Made by a program: the position numbers and the translations under genes. The notes under the pieces are model-generated. The model did not search any database. It was not told the DNA's origin and was given only the letters and a program-made list of their open reading frames with translations. From Galerina marginata (Eukaryota; Basidiomycota; Agaricomycetes; Agaricales; Galerinaceae), in NCBI GenBank assembly GCA_023014335.1, contig JAECYW010000015.1, positions 496,001-560,000 on the forward strand: DNA of 64,000 nucleotides, written 5' to 3'. Shown here piece after piece: positions 22,641 through 33,836 of the stretch. The first letter of the stretch is position 1; every line of letters starts with the position of its first letter.

Positions 22641-23317
22641 AGGTTAGTAGTTCTTGAATTTCGAGGCAATACCGTCACTTAGTCCTTGACAGCGGTGTCA
22701 ATGCAATCTGACTGGGGATTACAAGTACCACAGAACACCGAAAGGCCATTTCTCCATCTGATATCGACTGAGAATTGATATTGCTGCTCATCCCAGGAAC
22801 TGGGAGTGTTTCATGGTGGGCAGTGCGGATGGGAAAATCGATGAGGTGGTGAGAAACAAACTGTCTCATGGAAGCAGCATGGAAGCTACTCTTTTACTCT
22901 CATACCATTCGTCTTTTTATTGCTCAAAGGGCTGAGTAGGGCTATCGACCGTAAACCTCTGGCGCTTGGAGCGTGGCTGGGCTGCTAGCGCTTCGGACTT
23001 CATTCAAGTTCATTGGCAATAATGACTACATACCTTCCAAAATTTGGTAAGCACTGAAAAACCTGTTTTTAGCACGGCCAAAGCACTGGCAGTCGACATT
23101 GCTCGGTCAAATTAGCACATTCCATCTTGACACCAGCTGACACAACAAATTGCTGATAGCGCGTCTCGTCCCGAAGCCGGGCCTTGGAATAGGGGTTTCT
23201 CACGGTCGAGCAATTCACATAAGAGTGCTCAGTCTGGCCCGGAATGGGATCCGCTCTCGATATCTCTCACCTCCTCCACTATCTCAAAGCAATCTTTGGG
23301 GCTCAAATTTCAGGAAG
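22641..23317. other. Intergenic, DLH 1 promoter region
   Basis: No gene is seen. The frame of the DLH gene is open upstream to about 23150 and would read as an Arg-rich leader, but there is no ATG in that extension. Confidence 0.5.
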
Positions 23318-24470
23318 ATGTCTACTTCGACGACCTCACCCGTTCTAGCTGGCCCACCTGGAGACTGCTGTGTTCAAGGAGTGCAACACGTCGGTACACC
23401 TGTTGGGAAGACTATCAAGATTGCAGATATCGATACATACGTCTCGGAGCCGCCAGCTGGCACGACGGGAACCAAGAAAGTTATCTTGTACTTTGCTGAC
23501 GTCTTTGGGCCACTCTTCGACAACGCCAAACTCTTGCAAGACTATTTCGCTGCTAATGGTACGGTTTCTGTTTACTCTATCAGTGGAGATGCAAATTTTC
23601 AGTCCTATGATAGGCTTCTATGTGTTGGGAATCGATTATTTCTTTGGGGATCCCATACACCTCCACACTGACGAGGAAGGTTGGGACAGGAACGCTTGGT
23701 TTGCCAAATCCAAGAAGCAAGCCACGGAAAAAACCCCAGGGTGGATCAAGGCTGTTCGTGAAATTTATGGTACGTTCGTAATGTAGTGGCCAAAATATCT
23801 CGGACTAACCGTGCATCCAAATTTTAGGAGAAGACGCGAAATACAGCGCCGTCGGTAAATCCAAAATCTGCACTCAATTTTTCCTTTTATTCACCCACTA
23901 TACAGGGTACTGCTTTGGTGGTCCATTTGCGCTCGAGATTGCCACTACCGATGATGTTGTTGCAGGTTTGCTCCTCCCAAGGCGCTCCATGCAAGTTAAT
24001 GCCTCGATTAATCTCTTTCTATAGCTGCCTTTGCCCACCCTGCCTTCCTGAACGAAGATCACTTCATTAAGTTGAAGAGTAAGATCCTCTGCCTGGCATT
24101 TGCCCCCTTGAACTAAACCTTCTCCCTAGAGCCCTTACTTCTCTCATGTGCAGGTAATTCTCAAATTTAAACGAGAAAGCGGAATACTTATGCCCTAATT
24201 CCAGAGACAGACCAGACATTCCCCCCGGAATCTCGTCGCCGTGCTGAGGACATTTTGGCAGAAGGGAAAAAGAGCTACCTCGTTCAGGTTTTCTCTGGCG
24301 TATCTCATGGGTTTGCCACTCGTGGAGACCCTGAAGTTGAGCATATCCGTAAGCCTTCTACGTAGTGTTTTGCGCAACCCAGGCTAATGGAAGCTACTTC
24401 ATCGACAGGCTGGGCCAAAGAAGAATCAGCGAGAAGTATTATCGGATGGTTCAAGAGATTCAGTTCCTAA
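23318..24470 (+). CDS. Dienelactone hydrolase family protein, paralog 1
   Basis: Eight exons (23318..23558, 23614..23769, 23828..23854, 23906..23965, 24025..24078, 24130..24153, 24205..24348, 24409..24470) give 255 residues. It is an alpha/beta hydrolase with a Cys nucleophile: GYCFGGPF holds the catalytic Cys, CAETDQTFP the acid and SGVSHGFATRGD the His. Other family signatures are PPGDCCVQGVQHVGTPVGK near the start, YFADVFGP, FYVLGIDYFFGD and WAKEESARSIIGWFKRF at the end. The start is fixed by the matching starts of two paralogs at 57559 and 59570. The family hydrolyses dienelactones in aromatic catabolism in bacteria; fungal members are broad esterase-like enzymes, and the substrate here is unknown. 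No targeting signal is clear. Confidence 0.92.
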
Positions 24471-24974
24471 ACTCGCAAAGAACGCCTTTGACCTCGAATA
24501 TTTGCCGAAATGAGTGCCTGTACAATTTAGTGTATAAAGAGAGTATCTGAATCATCAACCTTTGTAGCTTTGCGACGCCTGAAAGACGTCGTTGACCTAA
24601 AAATAACATGTGTGCCACAGTTATACAGATCTAAATTTGAACGGGCCAATGACCATTGACCAAATCCGCGCTTGGATCTCACTAGAAACGGGCTTGATGG
24701 ACTGGAATTTTGATTGAAGCAAGCAGCGAATCTCGGAAACCAGTAAATCCGACCCTTATTCTAGAGGGCCAGTACCCCATTTCGCGCATTGTTCGCATTG
24801 TTTTGGGCCACTTGCACGATGGATCCAACATAGTTGCCTCTTCGGGAAAGGGCCAGAAAGGGCCACCGGTTGGCAAGATTGTCAACGGCAAAGATATAAA
24901 GAGAGAGCTTATGGTTGACTGCCCCACTGCCCCCATCTCTTTCTTTCCCCCAGACTTGCAAGATCTTTGGCCGT
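24471..24974. other. Intergenic
   Basis: No gene is seen. The last ~60 bases before 24975 are pyrimidine-rich, as in many fungal 5' leaders. Confidence 0.45.
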
Positions 24975-26754
24975 ATGTCTCGCCGCGCCTCCCCCGTTGT
25001 ACCTACTCGTCAAGGTAGTATGCCACCGACCTACGCTCCGTTTCCTCAGTACAGGGACCAGCTTCAACACACCGACGGGGTAGTTCCCAATAATTTTCTG
25101 CCATACAATCCATATCGTTCACTTGCTTCCACCCCTGTACCACGTCAAGGAAGTGCGGCGCCTGTCCTCACCGGCGCCTCGGAGACTATTCAGTACGCTG
25201 GCCAAGCTACTAGCTATAGTTCTGGCGCTCAGAATTTTGGTCTTGCTGGTCACGCTCCTAATTTATCTCGCACAAACAGTGATATCTTGACCTTCAGTGT
25301 ACCCCTTGGTCAACAACCCCAGGCTTCACTTCCCCCGGCTCATTCAGTTCAACACACCATACCCCAGGCGGCTTATAACCAGCCGATGGGCAATAGCTCC
25401 TTCACCCAGTACCCTCCATCTTCGCCTGCTCTATCCCGCCGAGGAAGCATGTCTTCGAATTATAGTGACTCGTCTGAAAATCACGGAAATGCCGAATATT
25501 GTGGACGCATATCTCAGCCTATCAGGTCCAATTCTGCCAACTTACCCCGCCAATCTTCTTCTTTGTCTTTACGACGCCAAGCGACGATGACTTTGGCGCT
25601 TAACAGTCCTAACTTGAATCCTCAGCATATTATGAGGGGCGACACATTGATATTATCTGACAACCCACCTATTAATCGTCCGGACTCGCGCAAAGAGAAT
25701 CGACGCATCACACCAGCAGCCGGGATGCACTTCCATCCGTCCTCTCCATCTTTGCAAGCGGCCAAAGCTGTGGGTCCGCACAAAACAAATGGCTTGGACG
25801 GCAGTTCTTCCATGATAACCCAACCTCTCACGGCACGTCTTTATTATCTCATTCGGAGATCGTTGGATTCTTATTTTATTTACTTTATACTAGAAAACCA
25901 CATCTTCCGTCTTCAAGTCTTCTGGTCTCAAATCACACACCACCTTGAATGGCCCAGTGCAATATATCCGTCCCCTTATCAATGGGTCTTTCTGGCTTGA
26001 TGAACGCAATTCCACTGCAGCTATACCAGACGGATGCTTCCAGGAAATGGTTCCTGCGCCTAATTTTATCGCGCCGAAACCAAGGCAAATTCTTTACGAA
26101 CAGTGCCATGATATCTTTTCCGTAAAGTTTGAGCCCCACCCGTACGATGTCAATTGTGACGTTTTCGGTGTTCCACTCAGGGATTGTCTTAATGGGATCG
26201 GGATGAAGGACGCTGACGAACGAATCTTCAAGAGATGGCATGACGCTGGGCACACTTATATTAGGCTCGAAATTACCGTGCGTTTAACCTTTGACCTCTA
26301 AATGTTTGTTAGGCTAAGGCTTTCCTTTCAGTGGCCCGGGTATCCCAGCCTTCTATGGGGCATGGACTTTTCTATTTTTGACCTTGACCAGCAGTTAATT
26401 ACCAGGAGAGAGATGGCTTACAAGATCGCGTGCCATTACCAAAATTTGTGTGAGGTATGTTGGGTGCCCGGTTACTTAATCCATGCTTCTTTACTCACCC
26501 CCCTCTGTTCTTTCGCAAAGATCATCGAGCTAAATTCTCTCGAAAAGGGTGACGATAGAGATCCACCGCTCCTCGGAAAAGATCCTCGTTGGCGAATTGG
26601 TCAGGGAGGATATAGTTTTGACCGAATGAGGCTTGCTGGCCTTTCTCGCACTGCCGACAACATTTGGCAAGCGAAAATCTGGGTCATTACTGACGACGAC
26701 TTCCCCCAAGACCCTGATAGATTTTTTATGCTGGATTCAATTCATGATTTCTAG
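24975..26754 (+). CDS. Unknown protein: low-complexity N-terminus plus conserved-looking C-terminal domain
   Basis: I do not recognise this family. Four exons (24975..25832, 25894..26277, 26332..26454, 26521..26754) give 532 residues. The first ~290 residues are Ser/Pro/Gln/Asn-rich, with several arginine-directed phosphosite-like motifs (RRGSM, RQSSSL), and look disordered. The rest is folded-looking: FIAPKPRQILYEQCHDIF, WPGYPSLLWGMDF, DPRWRIGQGGYSFDRM, LAGLSRTADNIWQAKIWV. No signal peptide or membrane segment is seen. Intron 1 appears to use a GC donor (ACG|GCACGT), because the only nearby GT would break the phase. The composition suits a regulatory protein, but that is speculation. Confidence 0.65.
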
Positions 26755-27258
26755 ATATTGCTGGTACTATTTATAGATTACGCCGAATTAGTACGACCCT
26801 CCCTAAAATATTATAACCTTCACTGAAAAATAGGTTATATGTAGTGCATACATAGTACACTTGAAGTCTCCTCAAGCCATACAAACTTCGAGCGAACTTG
26901 ATCCCAATTGGGTATATGTACCATGATTCAAAATTGAACGTGCGTCGGGGCCTTTCTCGACGTTACGCCTGAGGCCAGTCCACCATGGAAAAGAGGTTTA
27001 TCAAATAAAACAACTCGCGAACAGCTGAAAACAAGTCGAGAGATTGGGATCTGGGGCATCTAAGTAATAAAGTCAACGCTGAATGACTTAAGATGAAGAG
27101 TACTTTCGTTTGTGGAACACCCTGCGAACGGTCCGACCGCCGTTCGGACATTTTGTCCCCACAGTTCTGGGAAAATGTTATTTGAGCATGTCCGTCATGT
27201 CCGTCGCTGTCCGCCCTTCTTCCAAATACACGCTCTCTTCTTTCTTGCTGATACCATC
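26755..27258. other. Intergenic
   Basis: No gene is seen. The stretch lies between the unknown gene and the first CNNM gene and presumably holds the latter's promoter. Confidence 0.5.
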
Positions 27259-29391
27259 ATGAAGCTCAGGATACCCACTCTCATTCTCCTCATGCGCGTT
27301 GTGAGCGCTTCTCCGTACTATAATGTCATGAAAAAGCACAAGACAGGCCATCCAGGGGCAGAACCAGGTTCTGAAGAGTTCTGGTACCATCTCATTGTTA
27401 GCATGTTTCTGGTTCTCTTTGGAGGAGTCTTTGCTGGGTTAGTCACTGTCCTTCGATGATGGAATTTGGTCTGACGTTGTATAGATTGACCTTGGGGCTT
27501 ATGGGCCTTGACGAACTACATCTGCGAGTATTGGCGACATCGTCAGAGGACAGGAAGCAGAAGAGGAATGCGCAGAAAGGTGGGTTGTCGCTCGATGAAT
27601 CGTGAATGGAGTACTAAAATCATCGTTTATAGTACTGAAATTGATGCAAAGAGGAAAGCATTGGGTTTTAGTTGTGCGTATCATTTGTGCTGCTGTCGCC
27701 AATGGTGGTTTAGTTTCTTGACTAGGTTTTACTGCTTGGCAATGTGGTTCGTCCCATAGACTCTCTGCAAATATTCCGACTTGAAAGCAAGGTTAGATTG
27801 TGAACGAGAGTTTACCTATCTTCCTGGATTCTGCAGTAAGCATAAAGTCGGCCATTTCGTTGGTCAACAACTAATATTCTCAGATCGGGGGCGGATACAC
27901 GGCTATAGCTATCTCAACTGCAGCAATCGGTATGTCCAAATTCTGCCATTCTAGTTCCCCTGCTAATTAGCTTGCAGTAATTTTCGGGTACGTATCCGTT
28001 GTTCTTCTGACCTAAAGTTATTTTAATCTCTCGTTTATTTCCGTTCACAGAGAGTAAGAAGTCGCCATCACAACTCAGAAAACCTGCACCCTGACCTCAA
28101 AATCCCTCAGAATTATTCCGCAAGCTGTCAGCGTACGTTATGGTCTCTCCATCGGTGCTGCCTGTGTACCTTTGGTCCTCGGAATGATGTATATTCTCGG
28201 TATGCCGTCAATCGTTTCCCTGGACGTCGTACCTATCCGTTTCCCAGCTCCCGTTGCATGGCCTATCGCCAAGATTCTTGACTGGGTCTTAGGAACGAAT
28301 GAGCAACATACATACAAGAAGGCTGAACTCAAGTCTTTCCTCCAATTCCACCGAACAGGTGACGAACCTCTACGGGATGACGAAATTACAATACTCAACG
28401 GAGTTCTTGAATTGAACACAAAGCGGGCTGAAAGCCTCATGACGCCGCTCAAAGTAAATTTATATTTGTTCAATGGTTTTCTTGGCGGTTAATGTTAACG
28501 TAATTTCAAGGATACGGTGGTTCTCAGTGCCGATGCCATTTTGGATTATGCTGCCGTGCATGCGATGTTAGTGATTTGTCTAGCAACCAGTGTTTATTGA
28601 CTTCTTCGATTCTTTATGTAGTGTCCAAAGCGGTTATTCACGCTTTCCTGTCCACGAAGCAGGAAACAAGGACGCTTTTATCGGCCTTTTGCTTGTAAAA
28701 ACGGTACGATCTCGCCATTGTACCCGTCTATCTTGTTTGAATAATTGCACTTCTTTTAGCTTCTCACGTATGACCCCAAGTTGGCCCTCCCTGTTTCTGC
28801 CTTCCCACTGTCGATATTGCCCGAGGCTTCCCCTTCAATCAATTGCTTCCAAGCTCTGGATTACTTGTAAGAATTCCATTGGACGATTCTTCGAACCATG
28901 CTCACATTCTATCCCTAGCCAAACAGGAAGAGCACATTTACTCTTACTCAGCCGTACGCCTGGAAAACCAGGTGGTGCGCTAGGCGTTATCACCCTTGAA
29001 GGTATTCATCGTGCTTCACTTTCTAGCTTCACTGTTAAATCCCTTCTCTTGTCAGATATTATCGAAGTGGGTATTCCTTTTTGGCCCATCGTCGAGAAGA
29101 AATACTTGGTTAACCTACTTTTTTACCTTACAGGAAATTATCTCTGAAGAGATTGTTGACGAGACAGACCAATATGAAGACAATCGTAGTAAACGTCGGG
29201 CCCGCCGTCAAACGACGTCCAGTGTTTTAGGAGGGTCCGTTGTCTCCACCTTCTGTCCGATTATTTGACTAAATCTAGTGCACAGAATCGTAGAACTTCG
29301 GGGGGGATCCCTCACGGAAACCTCGTCACTGATCGACCGCGGGCGCCGCCCATCAGTGGAGTCACCTTTAATCGTCTATGGCAGCGTTTAG
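27259..29391 (+). CDS. CNNM/Mam3-type DUF21-CBS transporter, tandem copy 1
   Basis: This is a membrane protein of the CNNM/CorC/Mam3 family, linked in yeast to vacuolar divalent-metal handling (Mn, Mg). The gene has about 14 small exons. An N-terminal hydrophobic segment (LRIPTLILLMRVVSA) is followed by the DUF21 membrane domain: HLIVSMFLVLFGGVFAG, LTLGLMGLDELHLRVL, IVNESLPIFLD, IIPQAVSVRYGL and APVAWPIAKILD. Then KKAELKSFLQFHR, LRDDEITILNGVLELN and a pair of CBS domains (SGYSRFPVHE, LLLLSRTPG, LGVITLEDIIEEII). After the shared SEEIVDETDQYED and a basic stretch, the tail ends at an in-frame TAG at 29389-29391, shorter than in copies 2 and 3. Open frame continues in another phase, suggesting a tail-truncating frameshift. 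Confidence 0.88.
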
Positions 29392-30626
29392 CACGCCTAC
29401 CTGCATTAGAGCCATTCCCCTTCTTTCCCTACTGTCAGAGTCGTATCTCAGAGGCATATCTCAAAGGCAGCCACCCAAGCGTCCTAGACCATCCATAGAA
29501 CTTGCCGACTCTATTTGGCCATTGGAGTCAGCCCGAACCGACTCCTCGGGCCAAACATCATCCATTCCATTATCTATTTGCAGGCTTGGAGTTAGACAGT
29601 ATTCTTACTCCCGTAAGTAGCTTGTGCTGTTAGTTAACGCAGTCGGATAACTATTTGAATCACGGAATCTTGAAGGGCGTGAACAGCGAAGGATGACAAA
29701 TATATATACCTGGAAAATTTACGATCCTCTAACAAAGCTCCAATATGTGTAACTCCGTGGCCTTGGACCCAATGCCGACTGCTTTGAACTGCTTTGCAGT
29801 CGACGATTCGAGTTTACAGGACTTGGCAAGGATCAAAGATGACGTTTTCTGTTGATCCTTCAAAAGGGAGGGCCTCGGTTATGAAATAGCCAAGCCCTTT
29901 TTGCTAGGCATTCACATTAAATTTAATTATCCAGGTTCGACTTTGGACAACGCATTACGGAAATGGTTCAAGAGGCTCGTCATAGAAGACACAGCACGCT
30001 GATAAGATAAGATCGCTGAAATTAGGCGTTTATCAGTCGGCTTGGCGGCGCTTCTACGTCCTTGGCAACTTGAGCACCCGATCATTTCCTAGCTCCTCTC
30101 AAGCTTCCCTCTTACTTGACCCTCAAAAACATCGATCCTTGCTCGCGTTCTCATGGGCTTCGCAAGTAGTGATACTGTAAACCCAGATATGTACCCCGAC
30201 ACACACTGACAAAGGGTTCTATGTATGCAGAGAAAACAATGGATTCCGAGGACCACACTGTCACTCTTGTCTTCTGGGTCTTCGGACGGTGTACTGGGAC
30301 AAACGGAAGGGTACTATGTTCACGACTATCTGGCTGTCATAGAGAATGATATCCCATAATAGCAGTCCAAGCCAAAATCCCTCTTAGCCAAAATCCCGCA
30401 AGCGATGATTTTGCTAGTGGGCGTGGACCAATCACATCGCGCTGTTCATCACCTCTTAGATTTCTCCTGGCACAACGGCCGACATATCTAGGCTTGTCTC
30501 TTAGGATCTGGATGGGCGCGCCAAGGCTTATTAATTGCTTCTAATTTAGATGAGTATAAAAGCCGCCCGTTTCTTCACAGCTTCATTTCCTATCTTCTCG
30601 TTCAATCTACCCGTCTGCTGCTCTAT
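29392..30626. other. Intergenic, 1.2 kb between CNNM copies 1 and 2
   Basis: The first ~240 bases remain open in another frame (about 29378..29620, ending VRQYSYSRK) and may be the former C-terminal coding end of copy 1. Beyond that no gene is seen; the promoter of copy 2 lies at the right end. Confidence 0.5.
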
Positions 30627-32892
30627 ATGGCCGCCATCAGAAGAAACGGACTCGCTCTCGGTATGCTCCTGGCGAGGGCCGCCCTTGCAGCGCCTCGCAT
30701 ACGCCCATTTTCAACCACCACGGTGGGAAATGAGGGGACCGAGAAAGGTTCTCCTGAATTCTGGTACCATTTAGCGATTAGCGTTGTATTAGTGCTGGCT
30801 GGCGGCGTTTTTGCAGGGTAAGTTGACCGCCATCCTGAGTATTTTCCATTGTCGATGATATTCTTTTGCACTTAGGCTCACGCTGGGATTGATGGGTCTC
30901 GATGAACTCCATCTTCGTGTCCTTGCCACGTCTTCGGAGAATTTGAGAGAGAAACGGAACGCCCAGAAAGGTGGGAGTCGTATAAGTATTTCTGTTGCAT
31001 TTACCGACAGACAAAAGTCCTCAACCTTTTGCGAAGAGGAAGACACTGGGTTCTTGTTGTACGTCTACTTTTGGACTAGATTCGCATGGTATTATTAACA
31101 GTCGTTCAAGGTTCTTCTTTTGTCCAATGTGGTGGGTTGTTGCCTTTATTTATATTTCTAAATCTGTATAAATTTTGGCATAGATTGTAAACGAAAGTTT
31201 GCCCATATTTCTCGACAACGCGGTGAGTTTATTTTCTCCCGCTTGCTGGGTATGTTTTCTAATCATACACAGCTTGGAGGTGGGGTTGCCGCAATCGCCA
31301 TCTCGACCACTGCTATCGGTCAGACTTCTACCATCCTTTACTGAAAATCCTACTAATTGAATTCTTGTTCAGTTATATTTGGGTACGTCCATGGTCAATC
31401 GTTGAAGGGTGCCGTCTAATCCATAGATCTTGAAATCTTAACATAGAGAGTGCGTACTCAGATATTTCATCGAACTGCATTCTAATCGAATCATAGGATC
31501 ATTCCCCAAGCTATCAGTGTGCGATATGGGCTCTTCGTAGGAGCGACATGTGCTCCCTTAGTCCTGATCATGATGTTCGTCTTTGGTAGGTGGTAGCTTA
31601 TGCCATGATTTATGCCATGGTTTATTTACCGACGTCATGCCAATCGCATTTTATAGCGCCTATTGCATATCCCATCGCCAAGCTTTTGGACTATGTCCTT
31701 GGAGCTGATAAGCACCAACTTTATAAGAAGGCAGAATTAAAATCCTTCCTCCAGTTCCATAGACAAGGAGAAGAACCTTTGCGGGACGACGAAATCGCCA
31801 TTCTGAACGGTGTTCTCGAATTGAATACGAAGAATGTGGAGACAATTATGACTCCTCTTCGAGTTTGTGACATCCATTCTCTATATCTACCTTTGATTTC
31901 AACTAGCATATTAGGACGTTGTGATATTGAGCTCGGATGATATCCTTGATCACACCGCTGTCGCAGCTATGTAGGTACTTTAATATTTCTATGTCTCTCA
32001 TTGGGACTTACATTTGATGATACCAGATTACAGAGTGGCTACTCTCGTTTCCCCGTCCATGAAGCCGGGAAGCCAACTTCGTTCATTGGGCTTCTGTTGA
32101 TCAAGAAAGTGAGGATCCGTTTGATAACTTTCACCTCCAACTATTTCTAAACAATTTCACCAACCAGCTTTTGACATACGATCCAAGTCAGGCCTTGCCA
32201 GTGTCTAAATTCCCCTTATCCATTCTTCCAGAAGCGCATCCCTCGATCAATTGTTTCCAAGCACTGGACTACTTGTTGGTTTTTCACTCTACTGGTCTCG
32301 CGCTGTATCTTATTTTTGATCGTCCATAGCCAAACGGGTCGCGCGCATCTTTTGCTCGTCAGCCGTACCCCAGGGATGGCTGGAGGTGCCATAGGTGTGA
32401 TCACTCTGGAGGGTGGGTGAACTTATTTCGTTCGCTTCTTTTTTTCTAGTAACACATCCTCTCGCCTGTTCTCGAAGATATTATCGAGGTACGGTCCTGT
32501 TTTTCTTATTCTTGCATGTCTTTCAATTTCAGGACATTATAGGAAATAATTTCTGAAGAAATCGTCGATGAAACGGATCAATTCCAGGACAATCAAACCA
32601 AAAACAAGGCTAGGCGATCGATTACGTCGACCATTATGCGAGGGTCAGTTGAACCTTGAGCGTCTTGTCTGTTTGTTCTGGCTTTGACGCGACTCTCTTC
32701 TGCAGAATCGTTGAGCGCCGCAGACCTTCCGGATGGCCATACGAGTTCTTCAACGAAAGTACTGCCTTGCTTGGACTGAATAGCCGTACCGCATCTTTGG
32801 ACGCGCCAAACAGTCCATACACTGACCGTTCAAGTCGTTACTCCACTGCAACAATCACAGGGGCTTTTCCTAGGAGTTTGTCTCAACAATAG
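30627..32892 (+). CDS. CNNM/Mam3-type DUF21-CBS transporter, tandem copy 2
   Basis: The order of motifs is the same as in copy 1: HLAISVVLVLAGGVFAG, LTLGLMGLDELHLRVL, VNESLPIFLDNA, AIAYPIAKLLDYVLGA equivalent, KKAELKSFLQFHR, LRDDEIAILNGVLELN, IMTPLR, the CBS segments SGYSRFPVHEAG and SRTPGMAGGAIGVI, and EIISEEIVDETDQ. The N-terminal region starts MAAIRRNGLALGMLLARAAL, which could be a signal anchor. Introns fall in the same places as in the neighbours. The tail after the CBS pair is Ser/Thr/Arg-rich and ends FPRSLSQQ. The TM and CBS regions appear intact, so this copy is probably functional. The metal and membrane cannot be read from sequence. Confidence 0.88.
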
Positions 32893-33065
32893 TACTATTA
32901 GTAGTGTGCACTGTGCAAGTACGCTGGCGAGTTGAGTGGGAGACTCGGATCTGTAAGTACATCGTATTTCATTTCGCACTCTTTTGGTGTGATAGTACCA
33001 AGCACGAAATCAAGTAACGACCGATACGATTTAATCCAACACATTTTGAAGGCACATGTTTGACC

Positions 33066-33073
33066 TTGGCGGG
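33066..33073 (+). repeat. Left 8-bp target-site duplication (TTGGCGGG)
   Basis: TTGGCGGG lies immediately left of the element at 33074..33720 and is repeated exactly on its right side at 33721-33728. Confidence 0.85.
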
Positions 33074-33720
33074 TAGTGTTGCCGAAGTTTGGTTCGGTCT
33101 CGGCCAAACCACAAACCAAACCGAAAATTAGGTCACGGGTTTGGAACTCCCAGGGACCGGTCTGAACCGGTCTGACCACAGTCTCCCCGTGGTTTCCATC
33201 CCGAAATGGAAGGAAAACCGTAGATGCTCGATTTCTTGTGTTTTTGGCATCCCTACACCTTGAAACTTCGTGTTCCATCTCTAAATGTATATTAGCACCT
33301 GTTCGTGGCAAGAAATTATTGTGAATTGTGCTATAGCCCGCCCGTACAATATTTTTTGAAGTTTTGGCTTTGTCACGTCGATGTGACAGGTGCACGGAGC
33401 ATCACGCTAACCGTGACTCAGACAGAGAATTTGCAAAGTCGCTGGTTTCCACCTCGAGCACCAGAATATATTGACCAAAAGCTGTTCATAATCACTTGTA
33501 GACCCTATGTAAAGCAAATAGAAGTGTTATTTCATTAGGATGGTTATTATTTTAGATGTTATTGCGATATCATATCTCAAGTGTACCAAATATAGACGCC
33601 CCAGGCTCGAACCACTGGTCCGTCAGTTCGTCAGGGTCCAGCCTAGTCTGGTTTTCCAAATCGAGCGAAAACCGTTCAAACCAGACCCTGACCGGACCGA
33701 GCGGGACTTCGGCAACACTA
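33074..33720. mobile_element. hAT-like non-autonomous DNA element (647 bp)
   Basis: The ends are imperfect terminal inverted repeats: the left begins TAGTGTTGCCGAAGTTTGG, and the right end, read on the minus strand, begins TAGTGTTGCCGAAGTCCCG; similarity continues through CGGTC motifs for about 30-35 bases. The element is bounded by a perfect 8-bp duplication, TTGGCGGG. An 8-bp target duplication and a TAGTG-type terminus match the hAT superfamily. No transposase reading frame is inside, so it must be mobilised in trans or is dead. Subterminal GGTC/GACC-rich segments (33150-33180 and 33620-33700) are typical of transposase-binding regions. It sits in the promoter side of CNNM copy 3, ending 116 bases before that gene's ATG. 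Confidence 0.85.
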
Positions 33721-33728
33721 TTGGCGGG
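33721..33728 (+). repeat. Right 8-bp target-site duplication (TTGGCGGG)
   Basis: This is an exact copy of 33066..33073 flanking the right terminal inverted repeat. Confidence 0.85.
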
Positions 33729-33836
33729 GGTTATCAAATTGGCGTCTATTTCTAGATTTCTTCTCAGGGTCTAAATTGATGTGACGTCGTTCACTGAGCA
33801 GTGAGCACCCTTGACACCAGACCATTTTGTTCTCTC

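Noticed and set aside
23150..23317. Upstream Arg-rich extension of DLH paralog 1 that would look like a mitochondrial presequence
   Set aside because: It has no ATG (it opens with TTG), and both paralogs start at the Met corresponding to 23318.
29378..29620. Separate small gene after CNNM copy 1
   Set aside because: More simply explained as the out-of-frame former tail of CNNM copy 1; no independent start region or splice signals.
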